Assembly (NCBI GenBank): GCA_022562915.1
Contig: JADFOJ010000009.1
Span: 1-55,547, forward strand
Source of the DNA: Planctomycetota bacterium
GTDB taxonomy: Bacteria; Planctomycetota; Phycisphaerae; Phycisphaerales; SM1A02
Length of the DNA stretch: 55,547 nucleotides
Direction of reading: 5' to 3'
Position 1 is the stretch's first letter; each line of letters begins with the position of its first letter. Below are positions 8,241 through 17,489 of this stretch, piece after piece. The notes beneath the pieces are model-generated. The model saw nothing but the letters and a program-made list of their open reading frames with translations, was not told where the DNA came from and made no database searches. The position numbers and the translations under genes were made by a program.

Positions 8241-10171
8241 CGGGCTACGCATACCCGGCCGGCTCTACGGCCTCGCCGCCGGAGCCGTCGGTCCTGCGCG
8301 CCATGACCCGTACGCTGGCACACCGGGGCCCGGACGCCGAGGGGTACGTCTCCGGTGAGGGCGTGGCCATGGGACATCGCCGCCTCGTGGTCATCGATCC
8401 GCTCGGCGGCGCCCAACCGATGCGCGACGACCGATCCGGGCTCAGCGTCGTCTTCAACGGCGAGATCTACAACTACCGCCGTCTCAACACCGAACTGTCC
8501 TCGCTCGGCTTCGCTGCCCGCACCAGGTCGGACACCGAGACCGTGCTCAACGCCTACGCGGCGTGGGGCGACCAGTGCGTGCAGCACTTCAACGGCATGT
8601 TCGCATTCGTCATTCACGACCGCCGGCGACAGTGCCTGTTCGGCGCCCGCGACCGGATGGGCAAGAAGCCGCTGTACTACGTGTGTGACAGGGACCGGTT
8701 CATCTTTGCCAGCGAACCACGCGCGCTGCTGGAGCATCCGGCGGTCCGCCGGGAGATGGATCCGGAGGGACTCGCCCGGTACCTGGTTTTCGAGCACGTC
8801 CCGGCGCCGATGACGATCTACCAGGGGATGCGCAAGCTGCCGCGCGCCCACCGATTCCGGTTCGACCTGGACACCGGTCGCTTCGCGGTCGAGCAGTACT
8901 GGGAACTCCCGATTCCGTCGCCGGCCGATCACGAACGCGACGAGGCATACTGGGTCGATCGGCTGCGCGGTACGCTTGACGACGCCGTCGGCCGGCGACT
9001 CGAGGCGGACGTCCCGCTCGGGGTGTTTCTCTCGGGCGGACTCGACAGCGCCGCGGTGACGGCGGCGGTCGCCCGCCGCCTCGGCGCCGACACCGTGAAT
9101 ACTTTTTCGCTCGGATTCACCGACCCGCGCTTCGACGAGTCGGCGCGCGCTCGACGCCTCGCCGTTGCCCTTGGGACGAACCACCACGAGCACGTCGTCG
9201 GCCCGCGCGAGGTCCTGGAGGCCTTGCCCGCCGTGGACACGCTTCTGGACGAGCCGTTCGCCGACGCCTCGATCATCCCGACGTGGCTGCTCGCCCGATT
9301 TGCCCGCCGTGACATTACCGTGGCCCTCAGTGGAGACGGCGGAGACGAGTTGTTCGCCGGCTACCAGACGTTCCGCGCCCTGGGAGCCGCCCGCCTCTAC
9401 AACGCCGTCGTGCCGGCGGCGTTTCACCGCCGCGTGGTGACGCCGCTGGCCGCTCGCCTGCCCGCCGGCAACGGCTACTTCTCGCCGGACTTCGTGGCCG
9501 GACGGTTCCTGCGCGGCGTCAAGGTCCCGCCGCACCAGCGGCTGTGGAGATGGCTCGGCGCGCTGGCCCCCGACGAACTCGCCGGCCTCGTGACACCCGA
9601 ACTGCTGGAACAGATCAACCCCGGTGCCATCTTCTCGCAACTCCTGTGGCTCGACGGGGCGATGCTCGACCGCGATCCCGTGGTACGCGATGCTCACCTG
9701 TTCACCCGGACCTATCTCGCCGACGGCGTGCTGACCAAGGTCGATCGCGCGGCGATGGCCTGCTCGCTGGAGGTACGATCGCCGCTGCTGGACGTCGAAC
9801 TCGTCGAGCTGGCGGCCTCCATACCCGGCCGCTTCAAGGTGACGCGAGGGCGGCTCAAGCACGTCTTGCGGGAGGCGGTCCGAGGCAGTGTCCCCGACGA
9901 GGTCCTGGACCGGCCGAAACAGGGTTTCGCCCTGCCGATCGGAGCGTGGTTCCGCGGCCCGCTTCGCGAAATGCTGCTGGACACGCTCGACGAGCGGGTC
10001 ATCCGGGAGCAGGGGCTGTTCCGCCCCGACGCGGTCCGGCGACTCCTCGACGAGCACCTCGCCGGCCACCGGGACCACCGCAAGCCCCTGTTCGCGCTGT
10101 TCATGTTCCAGCGATGGCGCCACCGATGGATCGAACACGCCGAGACACCCGCGAGCCGCGTCGCCGCCTGA
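8228..10171 (+). CDS. asnB: Asparagine synthase (glutamine-hydrolysing) AsnB family
   Basis: A 647-residue, full-length protein. The GTG start at 8228 puts the catalytic cysteine at position 2 (VCGIAGYAYP), as required for an Ntn-type glutaminase; this fixes the start inside the end of the GT2 gene. AHRGPDAEGYV and FNGEIYNYR belong to the glutaminase half. The synthetase half has the PP-loop SGGLDSAA near residue 269 and SGDGGDELFAGY. In polysaccharide loci AsnB-like proteins often amidate sugar acids or peptides rather than make free asparagine, and the neighbours here favour that reading (inference). Confidence 0.93.
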   Translation: MCGIAGYAYPAGSTASPPEPSVLRAMTRTLAHRGPDAEGYVSGEGVAMGHRRLVVIDPLGGAQPMRDDRSGLSVVFNGEIYNYRRLNTELSSLGFAARTRSDTETVLNAYAAWGDQCVQHFNGMFAFVIHDRRRQCLFGARDRMGKKPLYYVCDRDRFIFASEPRALLEHPAVRREMDPEGLARYLVFEHVPAPMTIYQGMRKLPRAHRFRFDLDTGRFAVEQYWELPIPSPADHERDEAYWVDRLRGTLDDAVGRRLEADVPLGVFLSGGLDSAAVTAAVARRLGADTVNTFSLGFTDPRFDESARARRLAVALGTNHHEHVVGPREVLEALPAVDTLLDEPFADASIIPTWLLARFARRDITVALSGDGGDELFAGYQTFRALGAARLYNAVVPAAFHRRVVTPLAARLPAGNGYFSPDFVAGRFLRGVKVPPHQRLWRWLGALAPDELAGLVTPELLEQINPGAIFSQLLWLDGAMLDRDPVVRDAHLFTRTYLADGVLTKVDRAAMACSLEVRSPLLDVELVELAASIPGRFKVTRGRLKHVLREAVRGSVPDEVLDRPKQGFALPIGAWFRGPLREMLLDTLDERVIREQGLFRPDAVRRLLDEHLAGHRDHRKPLFALFMFQRWRHRWIEHAETPASRVAA

Positions 10172-10176
10172 GACCA

Positions 10177-11172
10177 ATGCCGATGCGCGAGACGCTCTGT
10201 ACTCATCTGTGCTGCCCTGACTGCAGGAGCGACCTGGACCTGGATTCCCACGAACAGGACGACGCGGAGATCCTCTCCGGGACTCTTTCCTGCCCGGCGT
10301 GCGATCAACGGTGGCCGATCGTTCGCGGCGTGCCCCGCTTCGTGCCCGATGATCTTCCTCGCGACGTGCGGCACACCGCGCGCAACTTCGGCACGAGCTG
10401 GCGAATCTGGAACGACATCGACGACGACCGCTACCGCAGGCAACTGCTCGAATGGTTGCCGTTGCTCTCGCCCGACGACGTTCGCAACAGGACGCTGCTG
10501 GACGGCGGATGCGGCAAGGGGCGTCACCTCCGCGTCATGGCCGGCTTCGGGGCTCGCGCGGTCATCGGCGTCGACGTGAGCGACGCCGTGGACGTGGCGT
10601 ACGCCAACACCCGCGCGCTGCCGAACGTCCACGTCGTCCAGGCCGATCTGCAACATCTTCCATTGCGGGACGACTTCGACCTGGCCTACTCGATCGGGGT
10701 GATCCACCACACGCCCGAGCCGCAACGGTGCTTCGAGGCGATCGCCGGGCACGTCCGGCCCGGCGGCACCGTCGCGTGCTGGGTCTACGGCCGGGAGAAC
10801 AACGGCTGGATCGTCTGGCTCGTCAACCCCATCCGGATCGGGCTGACGCGGTACCTGCCGGCGCGTGCGTTGCGAGTCGTCGCGTGGGTGCTCGCGGCCG
10901 TCCTGCATGTCGTGATCGCGGCCGTGTACCGCCCCGCCGAGGCCGTCGGCGCAAGACTCTTCTATCGCGAGTACCTGTTGAACCTGCGACGGCTCGGCTT
11001 CGCCGAGACCCACCACATCGTCTACGACCACCTCGCCGCACCGACGGCCCACTACCTGCGCCGCGAAGAGGTCCAGACATGGCTCGACCACGCGGCACTG
11101 TCCGACACCTGCGTAACCTGGGTCCACCGCAACAGTTGGGCCGCCATCGGCGAACGGCGGATGGCCGGATGA
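10177..11172 (+). CDS. SAM-dependent methyltransferase with N-terminal zinc ribbon
   Basis: A 331-residue protein beginning 5 bp after asnB. The N-terminus is a Trm112-like zinc ribbon with cysteine pairs at 13/16 and 39/42. The class I methyltransferase core follows: LLDGGCGKGRHL near residue 107 (SAM motif I), VIGVDVSD, then DLAYSIGVIHHTPEP. An amphipathic, hydrophobic stretch in the C-terminal half (about residues 220-255) may associate with the membrane. The ribbon-plus-methyltransferase layout is common in polysaccharide loci. Substrate unknown. Confidence 0.88.
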   Translation: MPMRETLCTHLCCPDCRSDLDLDSHEQDDAEILSGTLSCPACDQRWPIVRGVPRFVPDDLPRDVRHTARNFGTSWRIWNDIDDDRYRRQLLEWLPLLSPDDVRNRTLLDGGCGKGRHLRVMAGFGARAVIGVDVSDAVDVAYANTRALPNVHVVQADLQHLPLRDDFDLAYSIGVIHHTPEPQRCFEAIAGHVRPGGTVACWVYGRENNGWIVWLVNPIRIGLTRYLPARALRVVAWVLAAVLHVVIAAVYRPAEAVGARLFYREYLLNLRRLGFAETHHIVYDHLAAPTAHYLRREEVQTWLDHAALSDTCVTWVHRNSWAAIGERRMAG

Positions 11173-11966
11173 CCCAGCAGGCCCACTACGATCGAATCGC
11201 CGACGTCTTCGTCCGCAATCTCGATGAACCGCACACCGAGGAGTACTCGGCCCTCTTCGATCGGCTCCTGCTGGAGGCGATTCCCGACGGACCCCTGGGG
11301 TACATCGGTGAAATATGTTGCGGGCGGGGCGAGGCGCTGCGGCTCCTGGGCAACCGGCCCGAACTCGAGGTGACCGGCGGCATCGGCATCGACATCTCCA
11401 GTGCCATGCTCGACGCCGCGAGGCTCCATCACCCGGACGACCGGTTCGTCTTCGTCCAGGGAGACGCCACCGACCTGCCGCTGGCCGACGAGGTGCTCGA
11501 CCACGTCTTCGTCCTGGGCGGCATACACCACGTCAACGATCGGGCGACGATGTTCGCCGAGATCCACCGGGTGTTGAAGCCTGGGGGGTGCTTCTTCTGG
11601 CGTGAGCCGCTGAACGACTTCTTCCTGTGGCGGTGGCTGCGGGCGATCGTCTACCGGCTCTCTCCGACGCTCGACGGGGACACCGAGCACCCGCTGCACA
11701 CGATGCAGACCCGGCAACAGCTCGCCGGGGCCGGACTCGATCTCGTCCACTGGAGGACGTGCGGAGGAATCGGGTACTGCCTCTTCATGAACAGCGACGT
11801 CCTGGTGGTGAACAGGCTGCTCAGGCACCTGCCGGGCATACGCAGGATCGCCCGCGCGGCCGTCTCCCTGGATGAACGGCTCCTGCGTCTGCCGTGGCTG
11901 CGGCACACGGGCCTCCAGGTCGTCGGCGCGGCGCGCAAGCCGGTTCGAGCATCAAGTGACCCGTGA
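11169..11966 (+). CDS. SAM-dependent methyltransferase
   Basis: A 265-residue protein whose ATG overlaps the preceding stop (ATGA). Class I core: YIGEICCGRGEAL (motif I), GIGIDISSAMLDAA, FVQGDATDLP and a LKPGGCFFWREP loop. It resembles the Methyltransf_11/25 groups found in sugar or lipid modification. Tight coupling to the zinc-ribbon methyltransferase suggests successive modification of one product (inference). Confidence 0.88.
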   Translation: MTQQAHYDRIADVFVRNLDEPHTEEYSALFDRLLLEAIPDGPLGYIGEICCGRGEALRLLGNRPELEVTGGIGIDISSAMLDAARLHHPDDRFVFVQGDATDLPLADEVLDHVFVLGGIHHVNDRATMFAEIHRVLKPGGCFFWREPLNDFFLWRWLRAIVYRLSPTLDGDTEHPLHTMQTRQQLAGAGLDLVHWRTCGGIGYCLFMNSDVLVVNRLLRHLPGIRRIARAAVSLDERLLRLPWLRHTGLQVVGAARKPVRASSDP

Positions 11967-11995
11967 GCTGCGCCGATAATCTCCGGAGGCACCCC

Positions 11996-13378
11996 ATGAA
12001 GACACGTTGGAAGCTGATCCTTGTCCTGGTCGTCTCGGTCACACTGATGGTCTTCGTGCTGCCGTTGACAAGCCGCGCGGAGAACCCGTCCGGCAACGAC
12101 ATTCGGCGGGTCGTCGTCATTCACCTGGACACGACGCGCGTCGACGACCTCGGCTGCTACGGCGGGATCGCCCGCACGCCCAACATCGACGCGGTGGCGG
12201 CCCGGGGCATGCGGTACACGAACTCGATCACCCCGATCCCCAAGACATCACCAAGCATCGCATCGTTCATGACCGGCCGGCTGCCCGACCGCCACGGCGT
12301 CTACAACGTCGGCGGCAAACTCCAGGAAAACTTCACGACGCTCCCGGAGCTGCTCCAGGCATACGGCTTCAAGACCGGCGGGTTCGTGAGCAACCCCGTC
12401 GTGGACAGGCTGAAGACCGACCCGACCAGGACCGCCGGCTTCGACCAGGGATTCGACGTGTTCCGGGGCATCCGCGATCTGCCCCCGATACCCGAAGGGG
12501 CCGACCCGAACGACGTGCCACGGAACCTGGCCAGGCCGCTCGTCGAGGCCGCGCTGGACTTCGTCGATCGCTACCGGGACGACCGGTTCTTCCTGTGGAT
12601 GCTGCACCTGGATCCGCATGCCCCGTACGCGCCGCCGGCGCCGTACGACACGATGTACCTGGACCATCCCGAGCTCGTGTCGAAGAGCGTGAGGCTCAAC
12701 CCGGCCGAGATCCACCCGCAGGCCCGGGTCGCCTCACGGATCGACTCGCACGAGTACATCGCCCGCCATATGGGTGAAGTCACCCTCACCGACTACTGGA
12801 TCGGCGTGCTGCTGCGCCGGATCGCCGGGTTGCCGGGCCGGACGCTGCTGGTGATCACCGCGGATCACGGCGAGAGCCTGGGCGACGCCGGGTACTGGTT
12901 CGGCCACGGCTCCAACATCAGGCACCCCTGCGTCAACGTGCCGCTGATCATCGCCTGCGACGGCGTGGTTCCGATCGGCACCAGCGACGCACTGGTGGCC
13001 AACATCGATCTCGCGCCGACGATCCTCGAGATGCTGGGCATCGCCTCGGCGGCGCTGGGCGGCAACGGATTCTCGTTGAGGCCGACATACACGCACCGGG
13101 ACCCGTGGCCCGACCGCATGCTTCCCATCCAGGCGTACACCGGCATCCGCTGGCGCGGCGTCCGAAGCGCGAAGTACTGCCTGCAGTCGGAGTATGATCC
13201 GGCCGGCGGCGAGCACCTGCGGACACTGTTGTATGACCTTGCCAACGACCCGCTGGAGACCGTCGACGTCTCGGCGAGCGTGCCGGACGTGTTCCTCGAC
13301 CACCGCCGCATCGAGCAGGTCTGGTTCTCGCGGGGTCGCACCCCGCGGACCTCCGACTTCTCAATGAACCGGAGGTGA
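11996..13378 (+). CDS. Sulfatase-fold (alkaline phosphatase superfamily) protein, probable 3' frameshift
   Basis: The 460-residue protein has an N-terminal signal/anchor (MKTRWKLILVLVVSVTLMVF) after a GGAGG ribosome site; I preferred this ATG to the GTG at 11963. Metal ligands of the sulfatase fold are visible in VIHLDTTRVDDLGCYG and ITADHGESLGDAG. The nucleophile motif reads TSPSIASFMTGR, so the usual C/S-x-P-x-R has Thr and Ile at the key places; formylglycine activation is therefore impossible. The likely activity is phosphatase or phosphotransferase-like, or none. The last residues (SDFSMNRR) look out of frame: moving to the -1 frame gives a typical sulfatase ending IQRLQSLGYLR, stopping at 13411-13413. 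Confidence 0.82.
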   Translation: MKTRWKLILVLVVSVTLMVFVLPLTSRAENPSGNDIRRVVVIHLDTTRVDDLGCYGGIARTPNIDAVAARGMRYTNSITPIPKTSPSIASFMTGRLPDRHGVYNVGGKLQENFTTLPELLQAYGFKTGGFVSNPVVDRLKTDPTRTAGFDQGFDVFRGIRDLPPIPEGADPNDVPRNLARPLVEAALDFVDRYRDDRFFLWMLHLDPHAPYAPPAPYDTMYLDHPELVSKSVRLNPAEIHPQARVASRIDSHEYIARHMGEVTLTDYWIGVLLRRIAGLPGRTLLVITADHGESLGDAGYWFGHGSNIRHPCVNVPLIIACDGVVPIGTSDALVANIDLAPTILEMLGIASAALGGNGFSLRPTYTHRDPWPDRMLPIQAYTGIRWRGVRSAKYCLQSEYDPAGGEHLRTLLYDLANDPLETVDVSASVPDVFLDHRRIEQVWFSRGRTPRTSDFSMNRR

Positions 13379-15160
13379 TCCAGCGTCTGCAGTCGCTGGG
13401 TTACCTGCGGTGAGACCGAGGGCCTCGCGCACCCGCTGCACGTCCAGGATGATCCACGGGGGCCGGTGGTAAACAACCGTCGACGGAGTGGTCACCTGGG
13501 GAATGACCATGTCCTGCACGTCGACGGCCGCAAGCAGTTCGGCCACTGGCTCGTCGAACGGCGGGAACAACCTCGCCTGCTCCCGGTAGTCGACGCCGTA
13601 CCGCCGGGCGTTGATCAGCAGGTGCGTGACCCGGTAGCGATCGCAGTACTCCAGCAACACGTCCGGATCGGTCGAGTACAACGCCCGCAGCGTGTCATGG
13701 GTGCGATCGCGTGCTCTGTGCCACGCGTCGACCCACCAGGGCGTCAACGTCTCGTAGTGCTCCGTCGTGGCCCGGCCGGTCCAGTACGAAATCCCCGCAC
13801 CGTCCCACGGGTGCAGAGCGAGCCGCGACGACGCGGGCAACGAACGGACGAACGCGTAGAGATCCGCCTCGCGACGCTCATCGATGCTCATGCCGTTATG
13901 GTTGACCACGCCGTCGCGCGCATCGGTGCCCGTGCGGATCATGCCGTCGCCGGCCACGATCCAGACCAGCAGGATCATCGAGCCGGCCGCGAAGTTCCGG
14001 ATCACCGCCCGGTGAGGGCGCACGCGGACCCGCGGAAGCAGGAGCCCGGCCGTCGACACCGCCAGCGCCACCGAGGCAGCGACGCAGCCGTACCGGAGGT
14101 ACCGGACCGGGATGTACAGGTGAAACGCCACCAGCCGGGCCGCCACGTAGCACGCGATCGCCGACGCGAGCAGCGCCAGTGCCGCCTCCGGCAGCGGCGC
14201 CCGCCGGGAAACCCCCAGGAACACCAGGCCGGCCACGACCGCCAGCGCGCCGAACGCGCCCGCACCGGCCCACGCATCCACGACGGGCGCAACCGGGCCG
14301 CCGCCGTTGGCATGAAACGGGTGGGCGAGGTAACGGGTCGAGACCTCCAGCGGCGACGGAGCCGGCAGCACGGGTCTCGGACCGTACTCAAAGAAGGGGT
14401 CCTGCCTGGCTTCGGCCAGTGTGTGCAGGCGTCCTTCGTGATGGTTGCGGAGGACCTGCGGAACGACGCACACGATGCAGGCGACGACCAGGACTGCATA
14501 TCGCTTGAGGTCCCGCCTGCGCAGCGCGTACACCCCCTCCGCGCCCAGCAGGAGCAACGCGGCCACCGGATACATGAACGCCGCGGTCACCACGGCCGTC
14601 CAGCGTGCCCGCGGACTGGGCGCGATCACGCCCGCCGTCCACAGGGCCATCAGCGGCAGGGCATACGCGCGCGGGTGGCCGCCGCCGATCCGGTTCACGA
14701 CGTACGGCGTGTGCAACATGAAAAAGACGAGCAGCATCCCGGCCCCCAGGCCGGCCCGCCGCGACCGGAACAGGATCACCGCGGCCCACGCCACGATCGC
14801 CATGCACGCCAACTGCACGAGCTTGCTCGCGGCGTAGAGCCCGACCAGCGGAGTCAGCACGCGGTATTGCAGCCACATGCCCGGTGGCAACCTGACGACG
14901 ATGTCGTTGGCGATCGGGTCGTCGCCCATGGTGGCGTCGGGGCCGTACAGGTGAAAGGGGAACTGGCTCGTGCGGGCGTCGTCGTTCTGCAGCAGCGGGT
15001 CGAACAGGTATCCCCAGTGCGCGTTGATCCACGTCCCGGCGTACGCACCGACGATCGCCCACAGCAGCAGGCAACTCACCCAGTGCAGTGTCGTCCGCGG
15101 GCGGAGCGTCCGCCACGGCAGCCCGGGCCGTCGCGCGGGGACCCACGCGGACCAGCTCAT
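13361..15160 (-). CDS. Polytopic membrane protein, GT-C-like, unknown function (599 aa)
   Basis: The protein has about ten or more hydrophobic segments, starting with a helix at residues 28-48, and a large extracytoplasmic C-terminal region from about residue 430. Loops carry Asp pairs (LLQNDDARTSQFPFH, MGDDPIAND) and an RIGGGHPRAY motif, as in GT-C glycosyltransferase-like proteins, but no named family was recognised. The C-terminal part contains LHPWDGAGISYWTGR and a soluble alpha/beta-looking domain. It is convergent with the sulfatase-fold gene, overlapping it by 18 bp, and its ATG overlaps the stop of the TPR gene upstream (ATGA). Confidence 0.72.
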   Translation of the reverse strand: MSWSAWVPARRPGLPWRTLRPRTTLHWVSCLLLWAIVGAYAGTWINAHWGYLFDPLLQNDDARTSQFPFHLYGPDATMGDDPIANDIVVRLPPGMWLQYRVLTPLVGLYAASKLVQLACMAIVAWAAVILFRSRRAGLGAGMLLVFFMLHTPYVVNRIGGGHPRAYALPLMALWTAGVIAPSPRARWTAVVTAAFMYPVAALLLLGAEGVYALRRRDLKRYAVLVVACIVCVVPQVLRNHHEGRLHTLAEARQDPFFEYGPRPVLPAPSPLEVSTRYLAHPFHANGGGPVAPVVDAWAGAGAFGALAVVAGLVFLGVSRRAPLPEAALALLASAIACYVAARLVAFHLYIPVRYLRYGCVAASVALAVSTAGLLLPRVRVRPHRAVIRNFAAGSMILLVWIVAGDGMIRTGTDARDGVVNHNGMSIDERREADLYAFVRSLPASSRLALHPWDGAGISYWTGRATTEHYETLTPWWVDAWHRARDRTHDTLRALYSTDPDVLLEYCDRYRVTHLLINARRYGVDYREQARLFPPFDEPVAELLAAVDVQDMVIPQVTTPSTVVYHRPPWIILDVQRVREALGLTAGNPATADAGSPPVH

Positions 15161-16749
15161 CGGGGGTTCACCGCGGCGTGCTGCATCGCCAACGCCATGT
15201 GGAGGTTGTGCCGGGCGGGCTGGAAGTCGGGGTCGAGCCGGGCCGCTTCGCGATAGTGCTCGATCGCGTCGTCCAGGCGCCCGGACAACCGCAGCGCGTT
15301 GCCGAGGTTGTAGTGCGCGTCGGCGAATTCCGGGTCCAGCCGGACGGCCCGTTCGAAGTGCTGGACCGCCTCGTCAAGACGTCCCCGACCCTGCAGTGCG
15401 TTGGCCAGGTTGAAGTGCGCCTTGACGAAGTCGGGGTTGAGCCGGATCGCTTCCCGGTAGTACCCCTCGGCGTCGTCGACACGGCCCTGGACGTGCAGCA
15501 CGTTGGCCAGGTTGTTGTGCGCCAGCCACGCCTCGGGGTTCCTGGCGATCGTGTCCCGCCACAAGCGCTCGGGGGTCTCGTAGTCACGGCAGCGGTCCCA
15601 TGTCAGCCCCGCAAGCACGCAGACCGCGACGGCGGCCGCGACGGGCCGCCAGCGGCCCCGCTGCGCCGTGGCCACACCAACCACCAGCGCAATCAGCCCC
15701 ATGCTCGCCCAGTACTGCCAGTGGTCGCTCACCCAGGACAGCCGGGTGTAGGCGACGTTGACGAAGGACATCGGCACGATCGCCAGGACGAAGAACGCCA
15801 CCGCCGCGACCGGGCCCTTGCCGATGCGGCCGCGCTGCCACCACAATGCCGCCACCACGCCGAGGGCCGCCAGCGGGTAGAGGTACTGCCACCACGCGCC
15901 GGCGTCGATCGTCCACCGCGGATAGATGAAGGTGAGCCCCGCCGGCCACAACAGGTGCCCGGCGTAGAACCACAGCGCCCGGCCGGCAATGAGCCCTCGC
16001 TCCAGCCACGACTGCGAGAAGCCGTCACCCCGTGCCCCACCGTGATGGGACTCCAGGTACACGGTCACCAGGACTGCCGCCATCCCGAGCAACGCCAACG
16101 GTGCGACCGCGGCGAGGTCGCGCCGCGTCAGACACGGGCGCTTCCACCACAAGACCACAAGCAGGGCCGCCGGCAGCAGACAGGTGGCCGTCTTGCTGAG
16201 CAGGGCGGCCACGAAGAGGCCCGTCCCCAGCGCGTAGCCCGTCCATGTCCGGACGTCCCGGTGGAACCAGCGCACGAAGACAAGCATCGACCACAGGAAG
16301 AACAACGCCGACAGCATGTTCTTGAGCTCCGCCACCCATGCCACCGACTGCACGTGCACCGGGTGCACGGCGAACACCATCGCGGCGAGCCACGCCCCGG
16401 GCAACTCCAGGCGCAAGAGCAATCTCCACAACAACAGGGCGTTGACCGCATGCAGCAGGACGTTGACGAGGTGGTATCCGAAAGGCTCGTCGCCCCACAA
16501 CCGGTGCTGGACCCAGAAGGCCGTCGACGTCAGCGGGTAGTACTGGTGCCGGTACTCCCGGCCCACGACCTCCGTCCAGATACGCCCCAGGCCCTCCACG
16601 GTCTCCATACGGGCATCGTCCGTGACATACAGGCCGTCATCGATGATGAACCCGGCGTCGAGGGCGGGCAGGTAGGCAAGGATCGTCAGCAGCAGCAGGC
16701 AGCATGCCGGCAACGTGGCCCCGTGCTGGTGGAGTCGATCCTTGAGCAT
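15157..16749 (-). CDS. TMTC-like membrane protein with C-terminal TPR repeats
   Basis: A 530-residue protein. The start MLKDRLHQHG at 16749 directly precedes the first membrane helix; a longer frame to 16833 would cross the scoB promoter. About ten helices carry the TMTC-like marks FIIDDGLYVTDD, HQYYPLTSTAFWVQ, AVHPVHVQSVAWVAELKN and LLSKTATCLLPA. From about residue 405 there are four consecutive TPR units (NNLANVLHVQGR, FNLANALQGRGR, YNLGNALRLSGR and a last partial one). Eukaryotic TMTC proteins are O-mannosyltransferases; the bacterial relatives are largely uncharacterised. It is a paralogue of the truncated protein at 5240-6796. Confidence 0.82.
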   Translation of the reverse strand: MLKDRLHQHGATLPACCLLLLTILAYLPALDAGFIIDDGLYVTDDARMETVEGLGRIWTEVVGREYRHQYYPLTSTAFWVQHRLWGDEPFGYHLVNVLLHAVNALLLWRLLLRLELPGAWLAAMVFAVHPVHVQSVAWVAELKNMLSALFFLWSMLVFVRWFHRDVRTWTGYALGTGLFVAALLSKTATCLLPAALLVVLWWKRPCLTRRDLAAVAPLALLGMAAVLVTVYLESHHGGARGDGFSQSWLERGLIAGRALWFYAGHLLWPAGLTFIYPRWTIDAGAWWQYLYPLAALGVVAALWWQRGRIGKGPVAAVAFFVLAIVPMSFVNVAYTRLSWVSDHWQYWASMGLIALVVGVATAQRGRWRPVAAAVAVCVLAGLTWDRCRDYETPERLWRDTIARNPEAWLAHNNLANVLHVQGRVDDAEGYYREAIRLNPDFVKAHFNLANALQGRGRLDEAVQHFERAVRLDPEFADAHYNLGNALRLSGRLDDAIEHYREAARLDPDFQPARHNLHMALAMQHAAVNPR

Positions 16750-16791
16750 CAGTGTGGCCCGTCCGATATTTCGGCTCGAAACGGGGCCCGC

Positions 16792-16820
16792 TTTGGCCCT
16801 GAATCCAGGATCGCTACACT
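16792..16820 (+). promoter_or_regulatory. Candidate promoter of scoB, possibly giving a leaderless transcript
   Basis: TTTGGC (16792-16797) and TACACT (16815-16820) are 17 bp apart. The -10 hexamer ends only 6 bp before the ATG at 16827, and no Shine-Dalgarno sequence fits between them, so transcription would begin at or near the start codon. Confidence 0.45.
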
Positions 16821-16826
16821 GGTCGC

Positions 16827-17489
16827 ATGCCACTCGATCGAAACCAGATTGCCAGGCGGGCCGCCCGGGAACTGCGTGACGGCATGTACGTGAACCTGGG
16901 CATCGGCATGCCGACGCTCGTGGCCAACCACATCCCGCCGGAGATGACGGTGTGGCTCCAGTCGGAGAACGGGTTGCTGGGCATGGGGCGGTTCCCCTAC
17001 GAAGACGAGGTCGATGCGGACCTCATCAATGCCGGCAAGCAGACCGTCACCGGGGTGCCGGGGCACAGCTTCTTCTCGTCCGCGGAGTCCTTCGCCATGA
17101 TCCGTGGCGGCCACATGGACGTGGCGATCCTGGGCGCGATGGAGATCTCCCAGGAGGGCGACATCGCCAACTGGATGATCCCCGGCAAGATGGTCAAGGG
17201 GATGGGCGGTGCGATGGACCTCGTGGCGGGCGTGAAGAAAGTCATCGTGATGATGGAGCACGTCACGAAGAAGGGTGCCGCCAAGCTCATTGCGGCGTGC
17301 ACGCTCCCGCTGACCGGCCTCCGGTGCGTGGACTTGATCGTCACGGATCTTGCCGTGCTGGAGATGGATCCCCTGGAGCGTCGTTTCAAGCTGGTCGAGC
17401 TGGCACCCGGTGTCTCGGTGCAGGACGTCACGAGCAGGACGACCGCCGAGATCATCGTGACGGAGCCGCCTGGAACGATCCCGGGCTAG
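16827..17489 (+). CDS. scoB: 3-oxoacid CoA-transferase subunit B
   Basis: A 220-residue protein, full length for subunit B of the heteromeric succinyl-CoA:acetoacetate (or related) CoA-transferases. [13 protein letters not shown] and [12 protein letters not shown] are diagnostic; Glu47 of the SENG motif is the residue that forms the enzyme-CoA thioester. [18 protein letters not shown] and [18 protein letters not shown] also match. Subunit A, usually immediately upstream, is absent from this window: upstream lies a divergent membrane protein gene. The enzyme needs an A subunit encoded elsewhere. It is convergent with the pilus gene at 17486, and the two share a CTAG carrying both stop codons. 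Confidence 0.93.
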   Translation: MPLDRNQIARRAARELRDGMYVNLGIGMPTLVANHIPPEMTVWLQSENGLLGMGRFPYEDEVDADLINAGKQTVTGVPGHSFFSSAESFAMIRGGHMDVAILGAMEISQEGDIANWMIPGKMVKGMGGAMDLVAGVKKVIVMMEHVTKKGAAKLIAACTLPLTGLRCVDLIVTDLAVLEMDPLERRFKLVELAPGVSVQDVTSRTTAEIIVTEPPGTIPG

